Notes: generated from the letters alone by a model not told the origin. Counted from the first letter of the stretch, positions 5,993 to 14,559 are shown. The stretch: 32,726 nt of DNA from DSWT01 sp035415725 (GCA_035415725.1 DAOOGN010000043.1:1-32726), one strand, 5' to 3'. Program-made: numbers and translations.

Positions 5993-8328
5993 CCGTTGCC
6001 CCAGAGGATCCGCAGCGTGCCGCGGCGGTTGATGGAGCACGTCACGGTCCACACGCCGGTGGCGACGAGGCGTCGGGCATCATCAGGCAGTGGTTTGTCG
6101 TTCAAAAACACAGCGCGGGGGCGGGAAGGCAATGCCAGCCAAATTTCACCTCGCGCCAGGCGCTGCACTTCCAATGTCAATGTGAGGGTGTTCGCTTCTA
6201 ACTGCCACGCGGTGATCTCGGCCCCCTGGGAGATGTGGAAAGTCGTTGTGACCAGGTGCGCGTCAGACACAACCGGACGGATGCCGAGCAGAACGGCGCC
6301 GTGGGGCGACAGATGAAAGACCGGCGGCAATGCACCCGGCTCCATACGCAGATAACGGCGCTCCCAAAAATCAAAGAGGTGGTAAGGTTTACGCTTGTCC
6401 AGCGACAAATCGGCCGGTAAAGTGCGTTCAAGCGGCGTCGCGCTCCAATTGAAGAGGCCGACCAGTCGCCAGTGACCCCAGGGGCGGGCAATCGGAACGA
6501 CAACCTCCTCCGGCATCTCCTTCTGGAAAAGGTCGAGCACATCCATCCCATCCAACAAGGGAGGAAACAGGGCAGCCACCATTGCGCGACGTTCAGGGGA
6601 TAGGGCTTCCAGATCATCAGAGAGCAAGAGCAGCCCCCCGGAAAGCCCCAAAAGCGTCGTTTGAGCCAGGACCTCGTCAGGGGTTAGTTGGGTTTGCGTA
6701 CTACGTGCCAGCAGTGTGTCGGGATCGTTGGTCCACCAGCGGTTATGTATCCAGGTGCGTGTGGCGACATTGCGCAGACTGTTGCGCAGGCTGGGGAGTG
6801 AAGCATTGTGCTTCATCCAGCGGCCAACGCTGCCGAAAGTCGGCTCCCAGGCCGGCGCCGTATCCGGCCCGATGCGCATAGCATCCACGAGACCGATGGC
6901 CGGCTGCAACGGGGCTCCACAGCCGACGATGTAGGCTTCGCTGCCGGCGGCATCCCGGATGATCTGGAAAATCTGGCGCAAGGCCTGCGCCCGCGTCACC
7001 CGCGGGTTATAGCGCTGCCCAACCAGCGCTCCCGCGTACATAAAATCCAATTTAAGATACGAAAATCCCCACTCATGCACCGCACTCTCCACCAGATGTC
7101 GGATATGGCTTTGCACCCCGGGATGGGTGGGGTCAAGCGCTCGGCCCAAGAACCCTGAGATGAGTCCTGCCGCTACCGGACGACCACGCCGGGTGCGCAG
7201 TAACCAATCGGGGTGCTCACTGACCAGACGAGACTGGGGATGGGCAGTCAGTGGGCCTAACCACAAGCCCGGCGTAAACCCAGAACCGCGGATGCGTCCG
7301 GCCAGCCAGTGAAAATCGTGGGGGAAACGCTCATGGCGCGTCGTCCAATCTCCCCACAGCGCCTGATACCCCTCATCCAACTGGATCACCTGCAGGGGAA
7401 CTTCATCGGCCAACAAAGCCGCCGCCGCCAGGTTATGGATGATATCCTCTTCACGGACCTGATTCCCGTACATATACCACGAACACCATCCTGTGGGCGC
7501 AGGACGCGGTGCGGGAAGCTGCATCTGGCGAATCACCGCATAGGCATATTGCGCCAACGGATCCGAGCTGGGCAGAGGCACCCATTCCAGGTAAAACCAC
7601 TCGGAAGCCATCCCCTCACCGCTATCGAGCGGGATGTCATCGGCCTGAGACTGAAGGGTCAGGGCGCTATGCCCCGGTCGAACACTCACTCCCACCTGGA
7701 CAAATTGATCCGCCAGAGACGCTCCGCCGGCCACCAACGCTTCACGGGGAGTGACCACAGCGCCTACCGTCTCGCTCCACATACGTCCGCCTCGTCCGCT
7801 CCACGGGGTCAGCGCGTTGTGGATCATCGGCCCCTGGAGCCAACGCACCGGCGGCGTCGGGACAAAACCATGCTTGTTGAACGGAACGAATCCAGACGTT
7901 GACCAGGATTGCCAGCCGTTGATGTAAAATCCGCCCGGCGGCGCCGTCGCCTCAAACCCATCCGGCGTCGTGCTGACAAAAAACCGGCGGATGTTCACCG
8001 ATTCCGGCCCTACGTTGGTCACCGCGACTTTGAGGAGAATAAAAGGGCGCGATGGGTAAACCCGCGCGAACAAACTCAGCGCTAAACCCTGGGCTTCTTG
8101 ATAGTAGATAGCAGCGTCCTCGGCCTGCCCGTGTGCATCCTCAAGGCGACTGGTCACGACGCGGCCAGAAACAAGTTTGTCGGTCGTCAGCGTGCGGACG
8201 CGCCCGTGTTGCCAAACCTCTATCCCGGCAATACAACGCAACGCTCGCCCAGGACTCTGTAAGCGAAATACGCCCTCTTGGGGTTCCCACCAGAATCCAA
8301 AACAGGGACTTTGGAACAGCAACGTCAT
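5989..8328 (-). CDS. Alpha-galactosidase, glycoside hydrolase family 36
   Basis: A 779-residue enzyme of the usual GH36 length. An N-terminal beta-sandwich (about 1-290, with NGWQSWSTSG) precedes a (beta/alpha)8 barrel that begins near TGWCSWYMYG. The catalytic nucleophile is expected to be Asp428 in YLKLDFMY and the general acid/base Asp489 in RIGPDTAP, both present. It should release terminal alpha-galactosyl residues from raffinose-type or other galactosides; no signal peptide is visible, so it acts in the cytoplasm. It follows aspS by 62 bp on the same strand with no obvious terminator between them, so the two may be co-transcribed. Its 3' end overlaps the convergent transporter ATPase by 4 bp. 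The exact substrate cannot be read from sequence. Confidence 0.92.
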   Translation of the reverse strand: MTLLFQSPCFGFWWEPQEGVFRLQSPGRALRCIAGIEVWQHGRVRTLTTDKLVSGRVVTSRLEDAHGQAEDAAIYYQEAQGLALSLFARVYPSRPFILLKVAVTNVGPESVNIRRFFVSTTPDGFEATAPPGGFYINGWQSWSTSGFVPFNKHGFVPTPPVRWLQGPMIHNALTPWSGRGGRMWSETVGAVVTPREALVAGGASLADQFVQVGVSVRPGHSALTLQSQADDIPLDSGEGMASEWFYLEWVPLPSSDPLAQYAYAVIRQMQLPAPRPAPTGWCSWYMYGNQVREEDIIHNLAAAALLADEVPLQVIQLDEGYQALWGDWTTRHERFPHDFHWLAGRIRGSGFTPGLWLGPLTAHPQSRLVSEHPDWLLRTRRGRPVAAGLISGFLGRALDPTHPGVQSHIRHLVESAVHEWGFSYLKLDFMYAGALVGQRYNPRVTRAQALRQIFQIIRDAAGSEAYIVGCGAPLQPAIGLVDAMRIGPDTAPAWEPTFGSVGRWMKHNASLPSLRNSLRNVATRTWIHNRWWTNDPDTLLARSTQTQLTPDEVLAQTTLLGLSGGLLLLSDDLEALSPERRAMVAALFPPLLDGMDVLDLFQKEMPEEVVVPIARPWGHWRLVGLFNWSATPLERTLPADLSLDKRKPYHLFDFWERRYLRMEPGALPPVFHLSPHGAVLLGIRPVVSDAHLVTTTFHISQGAEITAWQLEANTLTLTLEVQRLARGEIWLALPSRPRAVFLNDKPLPDDARRLVATGVWTVTCSINRRGTLRILWGNG

Positions 8329-8390
8329 GGTTCACACCATTCCCGGAAAAGAGTCAGACCGCCTGGCGCCTGGGCGCTCGCGGCTACGGA

Positions 8391-10151
8391 TTAAAGATCA
8401 AGCTGCAGGTGCAGTTCCTTCAACTGGCGCGCCGAGACCGGCGCCGGCGCATCGGCCATCAAATCAGCAGCTTGCGACGTTTTAGGGAAAGCGATAACCT
8501 CACGAATGTTGGCTTCGCCGGCCAGCAGCATCACCAGACGGTCGATGCCGGGCGCTATGCCGCCGTGCGGAGGCGCGCCGTAGGAGAAGGCTTCCATCAT
8601 GTGCCCAAACTTGGCGCGCGCTTCGTCCTCCGGGTAGCCCAACACGCGGAAGATGTCCATCTGTATCTGTGGATCATGGACGCGGATACTCCCCGACGCC
8701 AGTTCATAGCCATTGCAAACAAGGTCGTAAGCGTCGGAGAGCACGGCCGAGGGGTCGGCGATCATCGCGGCGTAGGTGTACGGGCGCGGCATGGTAAAGG
8801 GATGATGCGCGGCGTCCCAGCGCTGTTCCTCGGCATTCCACTCGAACATGGGGAAGTCGAGGACAAAGCCGAAGGCCAGCAGGTGCGGATCGGCCAGCGC
8901 CAGCCGATCGCGGAAGGTGAGACGCAACGCCGATAAGGAAGCTGCCACGACAGCCGGGGCGGCGGCAACGATGCAGACCAGATCCCCGGCCTGCGCCGCC
9001 GTGCGGGTAGCGATCATTTCCACCTCATCTGCCGTCAGAAATTTGACCGCCGATCCTTTCACGCCATCACTGTGGAAGGCCAGCGTCACCAAACCCTGCG
9101 CGCCCTGGCCTTTGACGATCTCGGTCAGTGCGTCGAGCTGGCTGCGGGTATAATCGGCGCACCCCGGCGCGACCAGCGCTTTGACCTGTCCGCCGGCCCG
9201 GACGGCGCCGCTGAAAACGCCGAATCCGCTTTCCGCCAGGGCATCGGTCAGAGTGACCAGTTCCATAGCGAAACGCAAATCCGGTTTATCACTGCCATAA
9301 CGCTCCAGCGCCTCCGCGTATGTCAGGCGGGGGAAAGGAGAAAGGAGACGCTTCTCCGGCGTGACCGCCGGCACCAGTGCCGTAAACAGTCCTTCGATCA
9401 GGTCGAGCACATCATCACGATGCACAAACGACATTTCCAGATCGAGCTGGGTAAATTCCGGTTGACGGTCGCCGCGCAGGTCTTCGTCGCGGAAGCAATG
9501 TACGATCTGATAATAGCGTTCAAAACCCGCGACCATCAGCAGTTGCTTGAGCTGCTGGGGGGATTGGGGCAGCGCGTAGAACTTGCCGGGGTGAATGCGG
9601 CTGGGAACCAGATAGTCCCGCGCGCCCTCCGGCGTCGATTTGAACAACTGGGGGGTCTCGATATCCAGGAAACCGTGTTGGTTGAGATACTCGCGGATGA
9701 ATTGCACCGTCTTGTGCCGCAGGATCAGGTTGCGCTGCATCCGCTGGCGACGCAGATCCAGGTAACGGTAACGCAGGCGCAACGCCTCGTCCACGGGGGA
9801 TTCATCGTAGATGTAGAACGGCGGTGTTTGTGCCGTGTTGAGGATCTGAATGTCACACGCTCCAATCTCGATAGCGCCGGTCGCCCACTCAGTATTGACC
9901 TGGTCGGCGGGCCGTTGGCGCACCACCCCATGCACCTGGATCACGTACTCGTTGCGGATCTCGGCGGCGACAGCGTGTGCTTCAGGCGCCGTCTCGGCAT
10001 CGACAACCACCTGAGTCAAGCCGTCCCGGTCACGCAGGACGATGAAAATCACGCCGCCAAAGTCCCGACGCAGGTGCACCCAGCCGGCCAACGTCACTTC
10101 CCGGCCGATATGCTCGGTGCGCAATTCGCCACACGTATGACTCTTATACAT
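8391..10151 (-). CDS. aspS: Aspartyl-tRNA synthetase, bacterial type
   Basis: A 586-residue class II synthetase that charges tRNA with aspartate in the cytoplasm. It has an N-terminal OB-fold anticodon-binding domain (GWVHLRRDFGGVIF, about 22-35), the QSPQQLKQLLM segment of the catalytic core, a bacterial GAD insertion domain (about 290-410) and the class II motif 3 GGIAPGIDRLVMLL near the end. Full bacterial length indicates it is intact. AGGAGG precedes the ATG, and an extended -10 promoter lies about 40 bp upstream. The anticodon-loop position that is His in known non-discriminating enzymes and Leu in E. coli is Phe here (RRDFGG), so its tRNA-Asn discrimination cannot be predicted. Confidence 0.97.
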   Translation of the reverse strand: MYKSHTCGELRTEHIGREVTLAGWVHLRRDFGGVIFIVLRDRDGLTQVVVDAETAPEAHAVAAEIRNEYVIQVHGVVRQRPADQVNTEWATGAIEIGACDIQILNTAQTPPFYIYDESPVDEALRLRYRYLDLRRQRMQRNLILRHKTVQFIREYLNQHGFLDIETPQLFKSTPEGARDYLVPSRIHPGKFYALPQSPQQLKQLLMVAGFERYYQIVHCFRDEDLRGDRQPEFTQLDLEMSFVHRDDVLDLIEGLFTALVPAVTPEKRLLSPFPRLTYAEALERYGSDKPDLRFAMELVTLTDALAESGFGVFSGAVRAGGQVKALVAPGCADYTRSQLDALTEIVKGQGAQGLVTLAFHSDGVKGSAVKFLTADEVEMIATRTAAQAGDLVCIVAAAPAVVAASLSALRLTFRDRLALADPHLLAFGFVLDFPMFEWNAEEQRWDAAHHPFTMPRPYTYAAMIADPSAVLSDAYDLVCNGYELASGSIRVHDPQIQMDIFRVLGYPEDEARAKFGHMMEAFSYGAPPHGGIAPGIDRLVMLLAGEANIREVIAFPKTSQAADLMADAPAPVSARQLKELHLQLDL

Positions 10152-10190
10152 AGACCCTCCTGCTCAAAGAATGACTGCTCCCTGCACGAT

Positions 10191-10203
10191 ACTATACCAC
10201 AGA
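10191..10203 (-). promoter_or_regulatory. Extended -10 promoter of aspS
   Basis: Read on the minus strand, CTCTGTGG is followed by TATAGT (10196-10191). Transcription would start near 10184, giving a leader of about 33 nt with AGGAGG before the aspS ATG. The same TGTGGTATA core precedes the FMN riboswitch and the Hsp70-like gene. Confidence 0.5.
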
Positions 10204-10277
10204 GCACAGCAGTAAGCAAACAAAACGCCCTTCTCAGAAAAAGTCAAGATTGTTATTTTGTTCCACCCGGCCTTCTA

Positions 10278-10318
10278 TTGCCAAAATTTGTAAAAATGAT
10301 TATATTATATATAATCAT
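10278..10318 (+). promoter_or_regulatory. Promoter with overlapping perfect palindrome, start of envelope operon
   Basis: A -35-like TTGCCA (10278-10283), a 17-bp spacer and TATATT (10301-10306) form a plausible promoter. A perfect inverted repeat with 10-bp arms ATGATTATAT / ATATAATCAT and a 3-bp centre (10296-10318) covers the -10 and the expected start site, the position of a typical repressor operator. The region is strikingly AT-rich compared with its surroundings. The predicted leader is under 25 nt. Confidence 0.5.
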
Positions 10319-10323
10319 AGATA

Positions 10324-11619
10324 ATGGAGTGGATGACAAGCTTTCTGCCCGGTTGGTTCGTCGAGTGGATCCGAGTTTACGCCGCACCATTCCTCAAAGT
10401 TCAGGTGCGAGTTATGGCGCGAGCACTGCTCACGGGCATGGCCGATACGTTATTGTTCATCAGTTTGCCCATCGCCATCAGTTTAGGAAGCCAGTCTATC
10501 TGGAATGCACGTTACGAATTGACGGTAACGCAACAAGCCCAAATCGAACGCTGGGCCAGCGTGGCGCAACTGATCGCTTATCAAGAAGATGTCCCGCCGG
10601 TTGTACCGCTGGTTTTGTGGTACAAGGAGAACAATCTGCAAGAGGAAAATCCCAATAACTGTGAAGGCATCATGGGACTCTATACCGCGGTCTCAACAGG
10701 AGCCCTCCCTTGTTTCCCGGCAGGTCCACAGAACGCCTGGGAGATCGCCCGTCAGTTGCAGATGGGGACCCATACCTTCAAAACGTATTGTCCCGAGATC
10801 CAATACACGACGACGGATCCCCAACTCATTAAGCAGTGTTACCTGCGTTACAACGCCGGGCCGCACAGCCAGATGAATCCCGAACACTCGGCTTACGTGA
10901 TGAACGGTTACGATACAAAGCACCAGAATATGGTGCTGACGGATATCCAGGGACGGCAGCACCGTATGACGGCTTTGGGTGCATGGCCGGTGCATATTGC
11001 CATCCAGGCACAGTTGGCGCAGCGCAGCCAGCCGGCAGCCGTTCCGGCGTTTCAGGCACCGGCGATGTTGCTACAGGAACTGCTCGACAAGCTATGGACA
11101 GTGACCAAAGGTCCCGACAAAAAAAGCGCCAGCGACGGGGTGTTGAGTCCCGACAGCGCGGCACAGCCATCCTTCTGCCGCGCGCCGGCCATCCGGGACT
11201 GTTTCATCGAACCTCATAGCGCAGGCGACGCTACATTGCGTCCAGGCGTCAGTCCCTTGTTGCTGGCACCGGCAGCGAGGGGTGAATTGATGTGCGGGTT
11301 GTTTCCAGGGATCGACTTGATACCGGCCGAAGCGTCGCTTGTTCTGGCACCTATGGCGGGTCAACTGATCCGCTACACAGACGGGAGAGGTAACCTGACC
11401 ATCCAGATCGAGAACGACGAATGGACTCTCTGGCTTATTGGGTTGCGCTCCTATACGGCGCCTGAAGGCACTGTGGAGGCCGGCGATCCCATCGGCGCGG
11501 TCAGTGGTGCGGGAAGTCACACGCCCGGCGTGCATTATGCAATCTATGATAAAATTGCAGCAGGGTTCGTGGATGCACTGAGTTTTATACCGGCGAACAT
11601 GTGTCCACCCACCGACTAG
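10324..11619 (+). CDS. Membrane-anchored lysozyme-like protein with degenerate M23 domain
   Basis: A 431-residue protein with an N-terminal hydrophobic segment (about 38-58, ADTLLFISLPIAISL) that should anchor it outside the membrane. Residues of about 80-220 resemble a lytic-transglycosylase/lysozyme fold, with a candidate catalytic Glu in WYKENNL (about 101) and the typical YLRYNAG motif (about 175). Residues of about 330-420 align by eye with the LytM/M23 peptidase fold (LAPMAGQLIRY, EAGDPIGAVSGAG, VHYAIYD), but most zinc ligands are missing, so this part is probably a binding domain. The start is either ATG 10324 or ATG 10333. It heads a three-gene operon with LysM and PH-domain proteins, pointing to cell-wall remodelling. 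The transglycosylase activity is inferred. Confidence 0.7.
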   Translation: MEWMTSFLPGWFVEWIRVYAAPFLKVQVRVMARALLTGMADTLLFISLPIAISLGSQSIWNARYELTVTQQAQIERWASVAQLIAYQEDVPPVVPLVLWYKENNLQEENPNNCEGIMGLYTAVSTGALPCFPAGPQNAWEIARQLQMGTHTFKTYCPEIQYTTTDPQLIKQCYLRYNAGPHSQMNPEHSAYVMNGYDTKHQNMVLTDIQGRQHRMTALGAWPVHIAIQAQLAQRSQPAAVPAFQAPAMLLQELLDKLWTVTKGPDKKSASDGVLSPDSAAQPSFCRAPAIRDCFIEPHSAGDATLRPGVSPLLLAPAARGELMCGLFPGIDLIPAEASLVLAPMAGQLIRYTDGRGNLTIQIENDEWTLWLIGLRSYTAPEGTVEAGDPIGAVSGAGSHTPGVHYAIYDKIAAGFVDALSFIPANMCPPTD

Positions 11620-11652
11620 ATTTGTGAAACTCGCGAAAAAAAGGAGTCAATT

Positions 11653-12207
11653 ATGAATGCAGGAGCAATCGTCGTACTTGTCCTCATCGCCATGGCCATT
11701 GTGTGGGCATTCTGGCTGATCTTCAAACGTGACCTCATGGCCAATAATCTGGGAAAGTTGCTCACGTACTTTGCCGGCGTGATCCTCACTCTGCTCATTG
11801 TCCTGTGGATCACATCCCGTTTTCTCCCCTGGTGGGCCGTTCGGCTGGTCAGAGATACCCAACAGTCGCCCACTGCCCAGGAGCTACAAGTCGTCAGCGC
11901 CGATCTCTTCAAACAGATCGTGACCAGCCCGGGCCTGGTGGTGACAACACCCACACCCGTTGCGGTGACAACCCCCGTGGTCATTGTGACCACGCCGGGT
12001 GCAACCGTCAGCCCGGTCACGACGCCGGCCAGTGGCTCGATGCAGACGGTGCCCCTCAGCAGCGGCGAACGCACGCACACGGTGCAGTCGGGAGAAACAT
12101 TGTACAGCCTCAGCCGGAAATATGGCGTGACGGTGGACCAGCTCAGGCAACGCAACAACCTGACCGGTGACCTGATCCGTGTAGGACAGCAACTTATTAT
12201 TCCCTAA
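11653..12207 (+). CDS. Two-pass membrane protein with C-terminal LysM domain
   Basis: A 184-residue protein. Two hydrophobic segments (about 4-24 and 40-60) are followed by a Thr/Pro/Val-rich linker (about 95-130) and a single C-terminal LysM domain (about 140-184: HTVQSGETLYSLSRKYGVTV...LIRVGQQLIIP). LysM domains bind N-acetylglucosamine-containing glycans such as peptidoglycan, so the protein probably tethers the membrane to the wall or positions the lysozyme-like protein encoded just upstream. AAGGAG at 11641-11646 lies 6 bp before the ATG. It starts 33 bp after the upstream gene and ends 15 bp before the next, consistent with an operon. The domain call is firm; the role is inferred. Confidence 0.88.
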   Translation: MNAGAIVVLVLIAMAIVWAFWLIFKRDLMANNLGKLLTYFAGVILTLLIVLWITSRFLPWWAVRLVRDTQQSPTAQELQVVSADLFKQIVTSPGLVVTTPTPVAVTTPVVIVTTPGATVSPVTTPASGSMQTVPLSSGERTHTVQSGETLYSLSRKYGVTVDQLRQRNNLTGDLIRVGQQLIIP

Positions 12208-12222
12208 TCAAGCCGTTAGCCT

Positions 12223-12882
12223 GTGAGCCAGACCACTGCGAAGACGCCCCCGGAGGCGCAGGAGAAAAGTCGCATACCGGTTGTTTTGCAAAAGACCTGG
12301 AAACTTTTTGAGAAGATCATTCATCCTTTTCTGGAGACTTTTCTTCCCCAGCCCCACTACCTCGAAGGAGAAGAGATCCAACAGGTCATCCACATGGCGC
12401 ACTACCGGGCAGAAGTCCCCAAGCTGTTGGGGGCGTTGGGCATGATCGTCCTCGTGCCGGCGCTCGTTGTTTTCGGGGTGACGGTCCTGAATCATTCAGA
12501 AACAGGGGAACTGATCGCAGCTATCCTGGTCATCCTCGCCCTATTGCTCGTCTTTGAAGCGGCCCAAGAATGGTTGGTGTACAACCAGTGGCAGTTCATC
12601 GTGACGAACAAGCGCCTTATCCTCATCACACCGCACCCCGAACGGCGCGGCTTTGCCGACGTGATCTACTTGAAGGGCGGCAAAATTCAAGTTCTGGATG
12701 CCAACTTCTCCAAAAGTCCTTTCTGGGGGCTTTTTCAGACCATCCTGGGGAGTCGAGACGTGATGCTCAGTATGAGCGGCTATGAATTCAAAGAGACCGG
12801 CGCCCAGGTGAAAGGCGGCTTGCGCTTCCCCGATGTACGGTTAGAGGATATCAAAAGGTTGGAAGAACTGATCTTCGGGTAG
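12223..12882 (+). CDS. Membrane protein with bacterial PH domain
   Basis: A 219-residue protein starting at GTG. A soluble, basic N-terminal region of about 65 residues precedes two adjacent membrane segments (about 68-88 and 94-112). A bacterial pleckstrin-homology-like domain follows, recognisable by WQFIVTNKRLILITPHPERRG. The arrangement resembles YdbS/bPH2-type proteins, whose biochemical role is poorly known. No strong ribosome-binding site precedes the GTG, and the 15-bp distance to the LysM gene suggests translation coupled to it. It is the last gene of the operon, since the terminator starts 2 bp after its stop codon. Function beyond membrane association cannot be stated. Confidence 0.8.
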   Translation: MSQTTAKTPPEAQEKSRIPVVLQKTWKLFEKIIHPFLETFLPQPHYLEGEEIQQVIHMAHYRAEVPKLLGALGMIVLVPALVVFGVTVLNHSETGELIAAILVILALLLVFEAAQEWLVYNQWQFIVTNKRLILITPHPERRGFADVIYLKGGKIQVLDANFSKSPFWGLFQTILGSRDVMLSMSGYEFKETGAQVKGGLRFPDVRLEDIKRLEELIFG

Positions 12883-12884
12883 GA

Positions 12885-12918
12885 TGCAAAAAACCCAGGT
12901 GACGGTGGGGTTTTTGCA
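12885..12918. terminator. Bidirectional intrinsic terminator
   Basis: TGCAAAAAA/CCCA pairs with TGGGG/TTTTTGCA around a GGTGACGG loop, giving A and T runs on both sides. It can end both the rightward envelope operon and the leftward-transcribed glycosidase gene, which converge here. Confidence 0.85.
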
Positions 12919-12926
12919 TGAGGAGA

Positions 12927-14270
12927 TCAGCGTCGGCGTGAACGCACGGCCACAAAACCGAGCACCGGCAACAACGCGAGCCCCCAGGCGCACGACTTCG
13001 GCGGGACGCCTTCCACCGGCATCAAAGGGCGTGCCGGGGGCGGGGGTGGCGTTGGCGACGCCGCGCCGGCGGGGACGGTGGGCATCACACGCGGAAGAAC
13101 CGTGGGTGTTGCCGGGTATGGCGTAGGAGTGGGCAAGCGAAAGGGTGTGGCCGTCGGCGTGAGCGTCGCCGTGGGCGTGAAATAGGGAGTCGATGTCGGC
13201 GTGGCGGCGTCAGCTACGGACGTGAGAGTCGGCGTGATGACGGGCGCTTCCAGCGTCGACAAATCAGGCGTCGCCGTGGCGGGTTCGAGCGTGGGTGTGG
13301 GGGTGACGTCGAAGGCCGCGGCGCGATACTCAGCAACCAGCTCGGCCGTCAGGTTAAGGTAAGAATCCCCATAGTTGACCGATGGTTCAATGGACGTGCC
13401 CTCCATCCATTCGTTGAAACTGGTGATTGCCACCCAGTCGGCGGTACTGCTGATCGCGCCATCCCAACATTCACGATAATAGGCGCCGGCGTTGCGCTCG
13501 CGGACAAAGGTATCGGGACGCCCGGTCACCAGGTCGTTGTAGCCGGGCATCACCGTCGCCACCCAATAGCGGAACGTGTTGTGTTGCGCGCTCCACTGGT
13601 GCACCGCCTCCCCCCATTGCGTCAACACCGAGGCCGGCGTCGCCGACCAGGCCACACTGTAGAGATACAGACCGTCGAAAGCCTCAAGGTATTCCAGTTG
13701 CGTCCCCTCCGCGATCCACAGCATCTGGTGCGCCGGATCGACCTGCGCGCGAATATCCTGCCACGTGGCGACTGAGAACTTGTCCTGTTCCCAGAAGAAA
13801 ACCACAGGATGACCATCCACTCGTAAATACGCCGGATGCTGCGTGTGATCTTCATACAACACACGCAGCGCCGTGACGACCTCATCCTGGCTCTGGAGAA
13901 AAGGCCCACCCATATCCACCGACACCGCAGCACGAATTTCCTCGTTCTGCGCCTGATCCAACAACACACGGAAATTGGCTTCGGTCTGATTATCCGTCAT
14001 CTCTGGGCCATACCAGGCCTGGACCAGAGCGTCGATGCCGGCCTGCTGCGCTTCGCGCACGTGCCGTTGGATGGCATACACGTCAGCCGAATGATAAAGC
14101 TGCAGGGGTTTATCGGGCAACGTCTTTTCCCACGTCAGCATATCGAACCAGGCATAATAAAACGCCAGCACGAGCCTGTCGTCAGACTGCGCAGCAGCCG
14201 GGAGGGAACGCGCCAAGAGGCACATGCACATCACCATTCCCACCGCCAAACTCATACGTCGTCCAGGCAC
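12927..14270 (-). CDS. Secreted GH99-like (endo-mannosidase-type) glycosidase with C-terminal anchor
   Basis: A 447-residue exported protein. GTG 14270 is preferred because GGAGG (14276-14280) lies 5 bp upstream and the signal peptide follows at once (MSLAVGMVMCMCLLARSLPAAAQ); longer in-frame starts would bury it. Residues of about 35-330 resemble GH99/GH71-like barrels: VLAFYYAWFD at the start, GIDALVQAWYGPE, and the family-typical ITSFNEWMEGTSIEPS at about 280-297. Next come about 95 residues rich in Thr-Pro repeats and a tail with Cys, a hydrophobic stretch and RSRRR. GH99 enzymes cleave alpha-mannosides inside glycans; the substrate here is unknown. A -10-like TATACT lies at 14342-14337. 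The terminator at 12885 ends the transcript. Confidence 0.78.
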   Translation of the reverse strand: MPGRRMSLAVGMVMCMCLLARSLPAAAQSDDRLVLAFYYAWFDMLTWEKTLPDKPLQLYHSADVYAIQRHVREAQQAGIDALVQAWYGPEMTDNQTEANFRVLLDQAQNEEIRAAVSVDMGGPFLQSQDEVVTALRVLYEDHTQHPAYLRVDGHPVVFFWEQDKFSVATWQDIRAQVDPAHQMLWIAEGTQLEYLEAFDGLYLYSVAWSATPASVLTQWGEAVHQWSAQHNTFRYWVATVMPGYNDLVTGRPDTFVRERNAGAYYRECWDGAISSTADWVAITSFNEWMEGTSIEPSVNYGDSYLNLTAELVAEYRAAAFDVTPTPTLEPATATPDLSTLEAPVITPTLTSVADAATPTSTPYFTPTATLTPTATPFRLPTPTPYPATPTVLPRVMPTVPAGAASPTPPPPPARPLMPVEGVPPKSCAWGLALLPVLGFVAVRSRRR

Positions 14271-14370
14271 AAGGACCTCCTCCGAGGATTTATTCTCCAC
14301 GTGTGTTGGGGCGAGAATAACCCTTCCCCTGGAGCAAGTATAGCGCGGCAAGAGAAGAAAACAAACTGCA

Positions 14371-14559
14371 TCTCTTCAGACGAGTAAACCTGGCACAGCA
14401 ACTTGTTCCCTACAGTAGGTCTGGCGTGGATTTTGGTAGGCAACAAGGCTCTTGGATGATGCGATAGATGAGAAGGCCAGCGCCTATAGCCGAAGTGTCA
14501 ACCCATTATGCACCATCCCCCAAGTCCCATTCGTCACCTGGCAAGGATGGCTGAATAGT
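14371..14559. repeat. Family B short element, diverged copy
   Basis: About 189 bp starting TCTCTTCAGACGAGTAAACC and ending GGATGGCTGAATAGT, matching the ends and most of the body of the copy at 20345-20593 but lacking its C-rich hairpin. The flanking TA dinucleotides have decayed to CA and GG, which suggests an old insertion. It fills the gap between the divergent glycosidase and protease genes; no gene is seen in 14271-14587. Confidence 0.65.

Noticed and set aside
9072..10658. Long open frame (over 500 codons) on the plus strand opposite aspS
   Set aside because: It is antisense to a complete, well-conserved synthetase, has no recognisable domain and runs across the aspS promoter; it is a by-product of GC-rich codon use.
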